Below, in pieces: positions 1 to 6,455 of a stretch of DNA of 13,644 nt (positions are counted from its first letter, which is position 1; each line of letters opens with the position of its first letter). Source of the stretch: Ruminococcus sp. (lineage in GTDB: Bacteria > Bacillota > Clostridia > Oscillospirales > Ruminococcaceae); assembly GCA_017544125.1 (NCBI GenBank), contig JAFYET010000146.1, forward strand, positions 1-13,644, in the 5' to 3' direction. The notes beneath the pieces were generated by a model. That model was given only the letters and a program-made list of their open reading frames with translations. It ran no database searches and had not been told where the DNA came from. Position numbers and translations under genes: made by a program.

Positions 1-713
1 AGGCAAAGTGGATAAGCGAGGACAAGAAGGTAAAGGCAGAGCTTATGGGCTACACGCTCATTGACCCGACCTCGGTCATAATAACACACCTCTCAGAGAT
101 AATAAAGGCGCACGCCCACGAGCTTTTGAACAGGCAGGAAGTCAACAATATGCTTGAAAACCTTGCCAAGACAAACGAAGCGCTGGTAAGAGAGATAGTG
201 CCGGGCATAGTGCCTGTAAGTGATCTGCAAAAGGTGCTTTGCAAGCTGCTTGAAGAGAAGGTGCCCATAAGGGATCTTGAGACGATACTTGAAACGCTTG
301 CTGACTATGCGCCGAGGATAAAGGACATAGATATGCTCACTGAGTATGTAAGGCAGGCGCTAAAGAGGACGATATCGCACAAGTTCTCAGAGGCGGGGCA
401 GATAAAGGTAATAACCCTCGATGCTGCCATAGAGAACGCTATAATGGGGTCTGTCAAGAAGATGGATTCGGGCTCGTACCTTGCACTTGATCAGGCGACG
501 ATACAGAAGATAATCGTATCGACCACCAACGAGCTTGACAAGATAAAGGACGTTGTAAGCGAGCTGGTAATAGTCACCTCGCCTGTTGTCAGAATTTACT
601 TCAAGAAGCTGATAGACCAGTTCTACCAGAACGTAAACGTGCTTTCGTTCAACGAGATAGACAACAACGTGCAATTGCAGGCGCTTGGGCACATTACTAT
701 GGAGGGGCAGTAG
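1..713 (+). CDS. flhA: Flagellar biosynthesis protein FlhA, C-terminal part (5' end outside window)
   Basis: The open frame runs in from the window edge (first full codon at position 3) and gives 236 visible residues ending at TAG. FlhA is the membrane export-gate protein of the flagellar type III secretion system; its C-terminal cytoplasmic domain forms a nonameric ring that docks export chaperones and substrates. What is visible is only this cytoplasmic domain: the family signature GYTLIDPTSVIITHL, then HAHELLNRQEV, PGIVPVSDLQKVL, VPIRDLETILETLADYA and LTEYVRQALKR, in the usual order. The transmembrane half must lie upstream of the window. An internal ATG at 45 is not the real start because the frame continues upstream with FlhA-like sequence. 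The next gene is fliA, with neither flhF nor flhG in between, unlike the Bacillus subtilis order. Family assignment is very secure. Confidence 0.96.
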   Translation, partial: AKWISEDKKVKAELMGYTLIDPTSVIITHLSEIIKAHAHELLNRQEVNNMLENLAKTNEALVREIVPGIVPVSDLQKVLCKLLEEKVPIRDLETILETLADYAPRIKDIDMLTEYVRQALKRTISHKFSEAGQIKVITLDAAIENAIMGSVKKMDSGSYLALDQATIQKIIVSTTNELDKIKDVVSELVIVTSPVVRIYFKKLIDQFYQNVNVLSFNEIDNNVQLQALGHITMEGQ

Positions 714-720
714 CCTGTCA

Positions 721-904
721 AATGCATAATGCATAATGCATAATGCATAATGGAGGTATCGCCCTTCGGGCGATGTGTTTAAAAAAAGGTAAAGCAACAG
801 AATTATAAATTTATAATTGCCGCCGCAGGCGGGCTGCCCGAATGGGCATTCGTCGGCGTTAGCCGACACATTAATTATGCATTATGCATTTTGCATTATG
901 CATT
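721..904. repeat. Foldback repeat element with 31-nt terminal inverted repeats, copy 1
   Basis: The 208-nt flhA-fliA gap is almost filled by one element. Its left end is four tandem ATGCATA units (722-749) and its right end is four TATGCAT units (876-903, one unit reads TTTGCAT). Positions 721-751 and 874-904 pair over 31 nt with one mismatch. Between the ends lie five further dyads: ATCGCCC-TTC-GGGCGAT (758-774), an 18-bp perfect palindrome (801-818), CCGCC-GCA-GGCGG (820-832), TGCCC-GAAT-GGGCA (835-848) and GTCGGC-GTTA-GCCGAC (852-867). There is no coding frame and no clear target-site duplication. It resembles a MITE or BIME-type intergenic element; related copies lie near 7742 and 9591. 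The right end stops a few bases before the fliA ribosome-binding site. Confidence 0.85.
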
Positions 905-921
905 AAAAAGGTGGTGAGTAT

Positions 922-1701
922 GTGAACTTTCATAAAAACAAGGATACCTATACGGATGAGCAGTTTTTAGCAAAGCTGCTTGAATACCGCAAGACAAAGA
1001 GCAATGCGGTAAGAAACGAGATAGTTATGAACTTCGCATACATACCGCAGACGGCGGCCATTCAGCTGCGAGGGCTTGCAAACGGCTATGCGCAGGTCGA
1101 TGATATGGTAAATCAGGGCATCATGACCCTTATGGACTGCATCGACAGCTTTGATGAAAACAAGGGCATCAGCTTTGAATACTACGCATTTATGCGAGTG
1201 CGTGGGGCAATAATAGACTTGGTAAGAAAGCAGGACTGGGTACCGAGGCGTGTACGAGAGCAGGACAAGAAGATAAGCAAGGCAAGGCAGGAGCTTTCAA
1301 ACATACTCATGCGTGAGCCTACCGACAACGAGCTTGCTGACTTTATGGGCGTGACACCCGACAAGCTGTCAAGTATGCAGGCAGAGGTCAACGGTGCGGC
1401 GGTGCTGTCATTTGAAGAGCTTATACAGAATATGTCGCAGATGGGCACATCGCTTGAAGCTGAGGGTGAGAGCCCCGAGAAGAAGGTGCTCTCGCAGGAG
1501 CTGAGAACGGTGCTTGCAAGGGCAATAGATGAGCTGGGCGAGAGAGAGCGGCTCGTAATATCGCTTTACTACTACGAGAATTTGACATTTGCGGATATTG
1601 CGCAGGTGCTGGAGGTGTCGGTGCAGCGTGCATCGCAGATAAATGCCAAGGCAGTGAGCAAGTTAAAAACCGCAATGGAGAGATACATGAGCGGTGAATA
1701 A
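922..1701 (+). CDS. fliA: RNA polymerase sigma factor FliA/SigD (flagellar sigma-28)
   Basis: This 259-aa protein is the expected size for the sigma factor that directs RNA polymerase to late flagellar, motility and chemotaxis promoters. Region 2 spans about residues 35-105 (FAYIPQTAAIQLRG, DMVNQGIMTLMDCIDSFDENKG, FEYYAFMRVRGAIIDLVR). It is followed by DWVPRRVREQDKKI at 105-118, which is characteristic of FliA/WhiG-type factors. Region 3 covers about 120-165. Region 4 with its helix-turn-helix is at about 203-250 (LGERERLVISLYYYENLTFADIAQVL, then VSVQRASQINAKA). The start is GTG at 922, preceded by an AAGGTGGTGA ribosome-binding site at 908-917. An ATG at 919 is directly followed by TGA and cannot be the start. 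It lies in the flagellar cluster downstream of flhA. No promoter is evident between the two, so it is probably cotranscribed through the foldback element. Confidence 0.95.
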   Translation: MNFHKNKDTYTDEQFLAKLLEYRKTKSNAVRNEIVMNFAYIPQTAAIQLRGLANGYAQVDDMVNQGIMTLMDCIDSFDENKGISFEYYAFMRVRGAIIDLVRKQDWVPRRVREQDKKISKARQELSNILMREPTDNELADFMGVTPDKLSSMQAEVNGAAVLSFEELIQNMSQMGTSLEAEGESPEKKVLSQELRTVLARAIDELGERERLVISLYYYENLTFADIAQVLEVSVQRASQINAKAVSKLKTAMERYMSGE

Positions 1702-1728
1702 CCATTCACCACAGAAAGGAAAGATACT

Positions 1729-2472
1729 ATGCTTAGAGGATATTACAGCGCAGCATCGGGTATGCTGGTAGAGCAGAGAAACCTGAATGTGATAGGGCAG
1801 AATATAGTAAACTCACAAACGGCAGGCTACAGGGCGCAGAGGGTAGTGCAGAACACCTTTGACCAGGAGCTTGTTACAAGATATGAGGGCGGCGAATACA
1901 CAAGGATAGGCGACGCATCGCAGACAAACCTTGTTACCACTGTTGACACGATAGTTAACGAAGCATCGGTATACGAGACGGAGAACCCATACGACATGGC
2001 TATACTCTCTGACGGGTATTTCAACGTAAACGGCGCTGAGGGCAGGACGTTTATGACAAGGAACGGCAGCTTCTCGCTTGATGACGAGGGGTATCTGCAG
2101 CTTGAGGGTGTCGGGCGTGTTCAGGGCGAGAACGGCGACATCTACGTGGGCGGAAACAACTTCACTATGGATTATCTCGGCAATATATACGACGTAAACG
2201 GGCAGTTCTCGGGCAGGCTGCTTATAACAAGACCTGCCGAGGGCTCGCAGATACTCAAATTCCAGAACGGATTATTCATCACCGACAATGTTGAGCAGGT
2301 AGACAATGCCGAGGTGATGAACTACGGCTACGAGCGCTCGAACGTTGACATGAACGATGAATACACCCGCCTTATGGAAGCGCAGGCAGCGTTCAAGGCG
2401 TGCAGCACGGCGCTTTCGACCATAAACCAGATGAATATGAAGTCGGCATCGCAGATAGCGTCGATATCGTGA
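1729..2472 (+). CDS. Flagellar basal-body rod/hook protein, FlgF/FlgG family (first copy)
   Basis: A 247-aa axial protein exported through the flagellar type III system to build the rod. The N-terminus (MLRGYYSAASGMLVEQRNL, then IGQNIVNSQTAGYRA) is the Flg_bb_rod helix. The middle has the FlgE/F/G-like beta domain, with YDMAILSDGYFNVNG and FMTRNGSFSLDDEGYLQLEG at about residues 88-125. The C-terminus (GYERSNVDMNDEYTRLMEAQAAFKA) is the Flg_bbr_C coiled coil. It has a ribosome-binding site, AAAGGA, a few bases upstream, and sits 27 nt after fliA. The family is clear. Whether it is the proximal (FlgF) or distal (FlgG) rod protein cannot be decided from sequence alone; in Bacillus the equivalent pair is FlhO/FlhP. 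Confidence 0.9.
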   Translation: MLRGYYSAASGMLVEQRNLNVIGQNIVNSQTAGYRAQRVVQNTFDQELVTRYEGGEYTRIGDASQTNLVTTVDTIVNEASVYETENPYDMAILSDGYFNVNGAEGRTFMTRNGSFSLDDEGYLQLEGVGRVQGENGDIYVGGNNFTMDYLGNIYDVNGQFSGRLLITRPAEGSQILKFQNGLFITDNVEQVDNAEVMNYGYERSNVDMNDEYTRLMEAQAAFKACSTALSTINQMNMKSASQIASIS

Positions 2473-2478
2473 TAAGGT

Positions 2479-3093
2479 ATGATAGATAATTTACTTGGCA
2501 TAAAGAATTCGGTTGAACTTGCGGCGCAGGAAGAGCGCATAAGCAAGGCAGGGGCTGTGAGCCTGTATGACAGCGGGGCGCTTGACAAGCTGCCTGCGGG
2601 GGCGTTTGAGACGCTTAAGGTCATACACTTCGAGCTTTTTTGTAAGATATACGAGTTTGCGGGGAAGGTAAGAGATGTCAACCTGTCAAAGGGGGGCTTT
2701 CGCTTCGCATCGTGTATGTATCTTGAAGAAGCGATACACAGCATAGAAAAGATGCCGCAAAAGACTTATGAGCAGATAATAGAGAAATATGTTGAGATGA
2801 ACATAGCGCACCCATTTCGTGAGGGGAACGGCAGGGCTATGAGGATATGGCTCGACCATATGCTCAAAAGCGGGCTTGGCAGGGTAGTTGACTGGAGCAG
2901 GGTAGACAAAGAGGACTATCTGCTTGCAATGGAGAGAAGCCCTGTAAAAGATACTGAGATAAAGCAGCTGCTGAAAAGTGCCCTTACCGATAGGGTGAAT
3001 GACCGTGACATATTTATGAAGGGCATAGACAAAAGCTACGAATACGAGGGCTATGCGCTCTATTCGGCGGGCAGCATAAATGACGAGGGCTAA
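2479..3093 (+). CDS. fic: Class III Fic-domain AMP-transferase with C-terminal autoinhibitory helix
   Basis: A 204-aa single-domain Fic protein. The catalytic motif HPFREGNGRAMR is complete at residues 111-122 (DNA 2809-2844), including the catalytic His111 and the anion-binding GNGR loop. The target-binding flap is at about 68-93 (NLSKGGFRFASCMYLEEA). At the C-terminus S186-YEY-E190-G191 fits the (S/T)xxxE(G/N) inhibitory motif (DNA 3034-3051). Its placement after the Fic core defines class III, as in Neisseria meningitidis NmFic and Enterococcus faecalis EfFic; the layout closely follows what I recall of NmFic. Family members transfer AMP to target hydroxyls, and some act on GyrB/ParE; the target here is unknown. 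It starts 6 nt after the preceding rod gene with AAGG almost touching the ATG, which suggests translational coupling. Its stop codon overlaps the ribosome-binding site of the next rod gene. Activity is predicted, not shown. Confidence 0.93.
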   Translation: MIDNLLGIKNSVELAAQEERISKAGAVSLYDSGALDKLPAGAFETLKVIHFELFCKIYEFAGKVRDVNLSKGGFRFASCMYLEEAIHSIEKMPQKTYEQIIEKYVEMNIAHPFREGNGRAMRIWLDHMLKSGLGRVVDWSRVDKEDYLLAMERSPVKDTEIKQLLKSALTDRVNDRDIFMKGIDKSYEYEGYALYSAGSINDEG

Positions 3094-3105
3094 GGAGGTC
3101 AGTTT

Positions 3106-3870
3106 ATGAACATAGCATTTTACGTGGGGCGAAGCGGTATAATCGCACACTCCAACAGCCTTAACATATCGGCACAGAATGTTACGAATATAAGCTCGAT
3201 CGGCTACAAGGCGACGACTACGGATTTCCGTGAGCTTATATACAATCAGATGGATCAGAACATAAACAAGGAGCTTGACAACGAGCACAAGATACTAAAC
3301 GGGCACGGCGTAAAGGTTCAGTCTGACCCTTTGCAGTTCTCGCAGGGGCAGTTTCAGATGACCGAGTATGACCTTGACTTTGCTCTGGCAAGTGACAACT
3401 GTCTGTTCGCAGTTGACAGGCGGGGGACTACACAGTATACCCGAAACGGTGCCTTTGATGCCAGCGTTGAGAACGAGAACGGCACAGACCACATCTACCT
3501 TGTGACCTCGGATGGGGCATATGTTCTTGACAACCAGAACCAGAAGATAGAGATACCCAAGGACGAGCAGGGCAAGCTCGACATTGACGGGCTTACAAAC
3601 AGGATAGGCGTTTTCTACTTTGAGAACCCCTATGCCCTCTTCCGCTACGACGGGCAGAGCTTTGCGCCGACACCCGAGAGCGGCGAGCCGCAGGTGGCAA
3701 CGCCCGGGCAGTATGACATATTACAGGGGGCTATCGAGCGCTCGAACGTTAACCTTGCAAAGGAAATGAGCGACATCATAGTTACTCAGAAGGCATACGC
3801 ATTCTCGGCAAAGGTGGTTCAGACCGCCGACGAGGTGGAGGACATCGTCAACAACCTCAGGCAGGGATAA
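3106..3870 (+). CDS. Flagellar basal-body rod/hook protein, FlgF/FlgG family (second copy)
   Basis: A 254-aa paralogue of the rod protein at 1729. The N-terminal Flg_bb_rod helix is YVGRSGIIAHSNSLNISAQN with VTNISSIGYKA. The central domain carries QFSQGQFQMTEYDLDFALAS, then FAVDRRGTTQYTRNGAFDAS at about residues 75-125. The C-terminal coiled coil is AIERSNVNLAKEMSDIIVTQ followed by KAYAFSAKVVQTADEVEDIV, the classic FlgG-type ending. A strong AAGGAGGT ribosome-binding site overlaps the stop codon of the Fic gene. The pairing with the other rod gene matches the adjacent flgF-flgG (flhO-flhP) pairs of many bacteria, except that the Fic gene separates them. Which of the two is FlgF and which FlgG is not resolved here. 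Confidence 0.9.
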   Translation: MNIAFYVGRSGIIAHSNSLNISAQNVTNISSIGYKATTTDFRELIYNQMDQNINKELDNEHKILNGHGVKVQSDPLQFSQGQFQMTEYDLDFALASDNCLFAVDRRGTTQYTRNGAFDASVENENGTDHIYLVTSDGAYVLDNQNQKIEIPKDEQGKLDIDGLTNRIGVFYFENPYALFRYDGQSFAPTPESGEPQVATPGQYDILQGAIERSNVNLAKEMSDIIVTQKAYAFSAKVVQTADEVEDIVNNLRQG

Positions 3871-3877
3871 CTGAACC

Positions 3878-4543
3878 ATGGGCAGGTATATAAAAGACAA
3901 CTACCACATTGAATACATGGGCGAGAGCGCCGGCAATTACTTCATCTTTGAAGACGGCGGGGCGCTTTTAGAGCTGTTTATCATTGACAACGAGCGCTTT
4001 AAGGACGAGCTTGCGGCTTTAGGCTTTACGCAAAAAAGAGAAGAGCAGAAAAAGCCCCGGGGGTTTTTCTATGAGATGATAAATGATGACAACCGCATAA
4101 AGGGCAGAAAGCGGCCTGTATACATATCGGGCGATTTCAGGCTCGAGCGGGTGCCCGAAAAGGTGAAGAAGGAGTTTCTGATATACAGGCGTGACGCAAG
4201 AAAGGGCAGCAGCGCTTACTCGCCGCTCCCTCACGATGCGCCGCACAAAGAGGGCAGCAGGGTAATAGAGGGCATGAAAGAGTGGGCAAACTTCTACAAA
4301 TTCGAGCTGCTCGATGACGGCACCTACCGTGCCTGCCTTGACGAAGCGTGGAACGGCGGCAGCTATTACAGCGGCGGCACGATAAACACCGATATACCCG
4401 AGGAGGCTTTTGAGCTTTCATATGATGAGTTCTTAGCGGGCGTTATAAAGCTGGCAGCGGCTGAGCATTACGGCTTTACTGCGGATATGCTCAGAGAAAA
4501 GAAAGGGCTTAAAGAGTTTTTTGGCTTTCCCCCTACGATCTAA
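3878..4543 (+). CDS. Unrecognised 221-aa protein in the flagellar cluster
   Basis: I do not recognise this family. The frame is uninterrupted, with the same codon habits as its neighbours, and starts 7 nt after the upstream rod gene with a modest AGGGA upstream, so it is probably real and cotranscribed. There is no signal peptide or membrane span. It is rich in aromatic and charged residues: the N-terminal 60 residues look like alternating beta strands (YHIEYMGESAGNYFIFEDGG, LLELFIIDNERF). A basic linker follows at about 95-120 (VPEKVKKEFLIYRRDARKGS). The C-terminal part has a Gly/Tyr stretch (WNGGSYYSGGTI, near residue 165) and a helical tail. It has neither the coiled-coil ends of an axial protein nor an obvious chaperone pattern. 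A flagellar role is suggested only by position. Confidence 0.7.
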   Translation: MGRYIKDNYHIEYMGESAGNYFIFEDGGALLELFIIDNERFKDELAALGFTQKREEQKKPRGFFYEMINDDNRIKGRKRPVYISGDFRLERVPEKVKKEFLIYRRDARKGSSAYSPLPHDAPHKEGSRVIEGMKEWANFYKFELLDDGTYRACLDEAWNGGSYYSGGTINTDIPEEAFELSYDEFLAGVIKLAAAEHYGFTADMLREKKGLKEFFGFPPTI

Positions 4544-4720
4544 GGTAACATGAAAAACAGCATAAGTCAATGACAAAACGGCACAAATTTTCGATATACA
4601 GATATGCAACAAATATACAAAAGGCAACAAACAGTCAGGGAGGACAGTTTGTTGGGGTGGTGAGTGTGAAGGAGAGCCTTCACGGCTTACATCTGAATGC
4701 GCAAGGAAGTGAACTGAGAA
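4544..4720 (+). promoter_or_regulatory. Structured leader before the FliK-like gene, with two hairpins and a 23-codon mini-ORF
   Basis: This 177-nt gap holds no long gene. CAACAAAC (4625-4632) pairs perfectly with GTTTGTTG (4647-4654), and the loop carries the Shine-Dalgarno-like AGGGAGGA (4637-4644). A second perfect hairpin, GTGAAGG-AGAG-CCTTCAC, lies at 4666-4683. A short frame opens with GTG-GTG at 4657 or 4660 and ends at a TGA at 4726-4728, overlapping the ATG at 4721. The start of the large gene itself has AAGGA 13 nt upstream, a rather long spacing. No T-run follows either stem, so they are not simple terminators. No convincing promoter was found. Translational control is an inference. 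Confidence 0.5.
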
Positions 4721-6175
4721 ATGGCTGACGTAACAAGGGCGGCTGCGCCTATAAATAACCGCAACATAATAGCGCCCTCTCGTGAGAACCGCAACACCGC
4801 TGAGATCCCCTTTGATTTTCAGGACACGGGCAAGGTCAAGCAGGCAACGCCCAACAGCGATATGCAGTCAGATGCGAACGTACTGCGTCAGGACGGCTCT
4901 ACTACGGGCTTTTACGAGGTACTGCACGACCAGGACGTGACCTCGGCGTTTCTTACCAACATATTCCTGTTAAAAGAGATAGTTGACATTCTGCCGATGA
5001 ACAACGAGACTCAGACGCAGGAGATGCAGCAGCTTTTAAACAACCTCACATTAAAGCCCGAGGAGATTGCGGGCGAGATGATGAGGCAGGAGGACATGAC
5101 CACCATGTTCAAGGGCGGGCTTTTTGATATGCTTCGCACCATGATAGAGACAAATCAATCGCAGAATGAGGGCGACCCCCAGGCTGTACGGGATTTTCAG
5201 AACACGGTGAGCAACTTCCTAAAGGCACTCAACAACTCAAGCTCAAAGGGCAACGTTTTCGAGTCGGTAATGAACAACATGAGCTACATAAGAGAGCTTG
5301 TTGACGCATCGCCGAAGCTCTCGGCAGCTATGGACGGCATACTGCAAAAATTCAGCCTCTTTAACAGCGAGACAAACAATTTACAGAACACCCAGGGCTT
5401 TGAGGAGCTGTTTATGCAGCTAAAAAGCGAGGCTTTAGAGACATTTGCCGGGTTAGAGAAGAGCATTCTCTACAATGACGAGATAGCCAAGAGCGTGTCG
5501 ATGGCGACCTACAACCTCTCACGCATTGCCCTGTCAGACGACGGGATAAGCGACAGCTTTCAGAAGCTGTTAGGGCTTGTGGAAAGCGATGAGCAAAAGG
5601 AGAGCTTAACTAACCTGCTGCTGGGCTTTTTGGAGCAGAACGACCATGTGAGCCAGTCAAAGACCATGAATGCGCTCACCGAGCTTATAAAGAAGCAGAC
5701 GGAGGACCCGGAGTTCAAGATGCTAAATTCCGAGTCGATGAACAAGATAATACAGAGCCTGCTGTCATCGCCCTGCAACTTCACGCCGCTTCTGCACTAC
5801 GTTATACCCGTAGAGTATGAAGACGTGAACGCATCTGCCGAGATGTGGATAAACCCCGACGGCGAGAACGACGTTCCCGGCGGCAATGACGGCAAGAAGA
5901 TGACGCATATGCTCATAGTATTTGAGATAGGCGACATAGGCAAGTTCGAGACGGAGATATGGGTGCAGGACAATGACCTGACACTCTCTATACTCTGCCC
6001 CGAGCAGTACACTGACTTTTACAAGGACAAGATAAGAGATCTTAGAAATGATCTGAGCTTTTCAAGCTACAAAATAAAGAGCATAGACATTGATACTTTA
6101 AATGAGCCGAGAAGCCTTATTGAAGTATTCGCATCACTGCCTGAAAGGAGGACGGGGATAAATGTTTCAATCTAA
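4721..6175 (+). CDS. Flagellar FliK/YlqG-like protein (putative hook-length or substrate-switch related)
   Basis: A 484-aa protein without signal peptide or membrane span. The first 70 or so residues are low-complexity and polar (APINNRNIIAPSRENRN). Residues about 75-355 are a long helical region rich in Asn, Gln, Glu and Leu. From about residue 360 a beta-rich C-terminal domain begins (VIPVEYEDVNASAEMWI, then HMLIVFEIGDIGKFETEIWV). It ends with LTLSILCPEQY and a helix containing KIRDLRNDLSFSSY. This layout, a long variable region followed by a compact beta domain with a final Leu-rich helix, resembles FliK-type C-terminal domains. The next gene is an FhlB/YlqH homologue, and in Bacillus ylqG-ylqH form the same pair. 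I infer a flagellar export or switching accessory; the similarity is too weak for a firm FliK call. Its end overlaps the next gene by 14 nt. Confidence 0.65.
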   Translation: MADVTRAAAPINNRNIIAPSRENRNTAEIPFDFQDTGKVKQATPNSDMQSDANVLRQDGSTTGFYEVLHDQDVTSAFLTNIFLLKEIVDILPMNNETQTQEMQQLLNNLTLKPEEIAGEMMRQEDMTTMFKGGLFDMLRTMIETNQSQNEGDPQAVRDFQNTVSNFLKALNNSSSKGNVFESVMNNMSYIRELVDASPKLSAAMDGILQKFSLFNSETNNLQNTQGFEELFMQLKSEALETFAGLEKSILYNDEIAKSVSMATYNLSRIALSDDGISDSFQKLLGLVESDEQKESLTNLLLGFLEQNDHVSQSKTMNALTELIKKQTEDPEFKMLNSESMNKIIQSLLSSPCNFTPLLHYVIPVEYEDVNASAEMWINPDGENDVPGGNDGKKMTHMLIVFEIGDIGKFETEIWVQDNDLTLSILCPEQYTDFYKDKIRDLRNDLSFSSYKIKSIDIDTLNEPRSLIEVFASLPERRTGINVSI

Positions 6176-6455
6176 GCAGAAAGCCGTGGCGCTCAAATAC
6201 GACACGGAAAGAGAGAATGCCCCCGTCGTTGTGGCTTCGGGGTGCGGCGAGGTGGCAAAGAGGATAATTGACGTTGCCGAGAAAAACGGTATACCCGTAT
6301 ACAGAGATGACAGTGCAGCATCGCTTATGTGTATGTTACAGGTGGGCAGCTCGATACCGCCTGAGCTTTACGAGGTAGTGGCGGGCATATATGTATCGCT
6401 TCTGCGCTCCTCAAAGGAACTGCGGGATAAAATGCTCAAAGGGGTAGATGTATGA
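6162..6455 (+). CDS. FhlB/YlqH-type protein: FlhB C-terminal domain paralogue
   Basis: A 97-aa soluble protein resembling the cytoplasmic export-switch domain of FlhB/YscU without the membrane part. Recognisable elements are KAVALKYDTERENAPVVVAS at residues 7-26, then AKRIIDVAEKNGIPVYRDD, and IPPELYEVVAGIYVSLLR. The NPTH autocleavage motif of full-length FlhB is absent; the corresponding position holds no Asn-Pro pair, as is usual in the short paralogues (FhlB, YlqH). Its start lies inside the end of the preceding gene behind a strong AAAGGAGG (6144-6151). Its stop overlaps the next start in an ATGA, so the three genes are translationally linked. Family members are thought to substitute for or modulate the FlhB cytoplasmic domain in substrate-specificity switching; the exact role here is unproven. 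Confidence 0.85.
   Translation: MFQSKQKAVALKYDTERENAPVVVASGCGEVAKRIIDVAEKNGIPVYRDDSAASLMCMLQVGSSIPPELYEVVAGIYVSLLRSSKELRDKMLKGVDV

Noticed and set aside
750..790. Hairpin ATCGCCC-TTC-GGGCGAT followed by TTTAAAAAAA considered as a flhA terminator.
   Set aside because: On the plus strand the stem is followed by GTGTTTAAAAAAA rather than a U-run, so termination is not expected in the direction of flhA.
387..869. Open frame of 160 codons on the minus strand spanning the end of flhA and the repeat element.
   Set aside because: Half mirrors flhA and half translates repeat sequence, including heptamer units; no supporting start signal.
722..903. Heptamer arrays considered as a CRISPR-like array.
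   Set aside because: Units are 7 nt with no spacers and no cas genes are present.
4590..4597. TTCGATAT resembles the -10 box of a sigma-28 promoter (GCCGATAT).
   Set aside because: No TAAA-like -35 element lies 14-16 nt upstream; the nearest candidates are at 12 or 19 nt, so the match is too weak to list.
4544..4720. Possible c-di-GMP riboswitch, since a PilZ gene lies downstream.
   Set aside because: None of the conserved c-di-GMP-I or -II core sequences that I know are present; the visible hairpins have a different layout.
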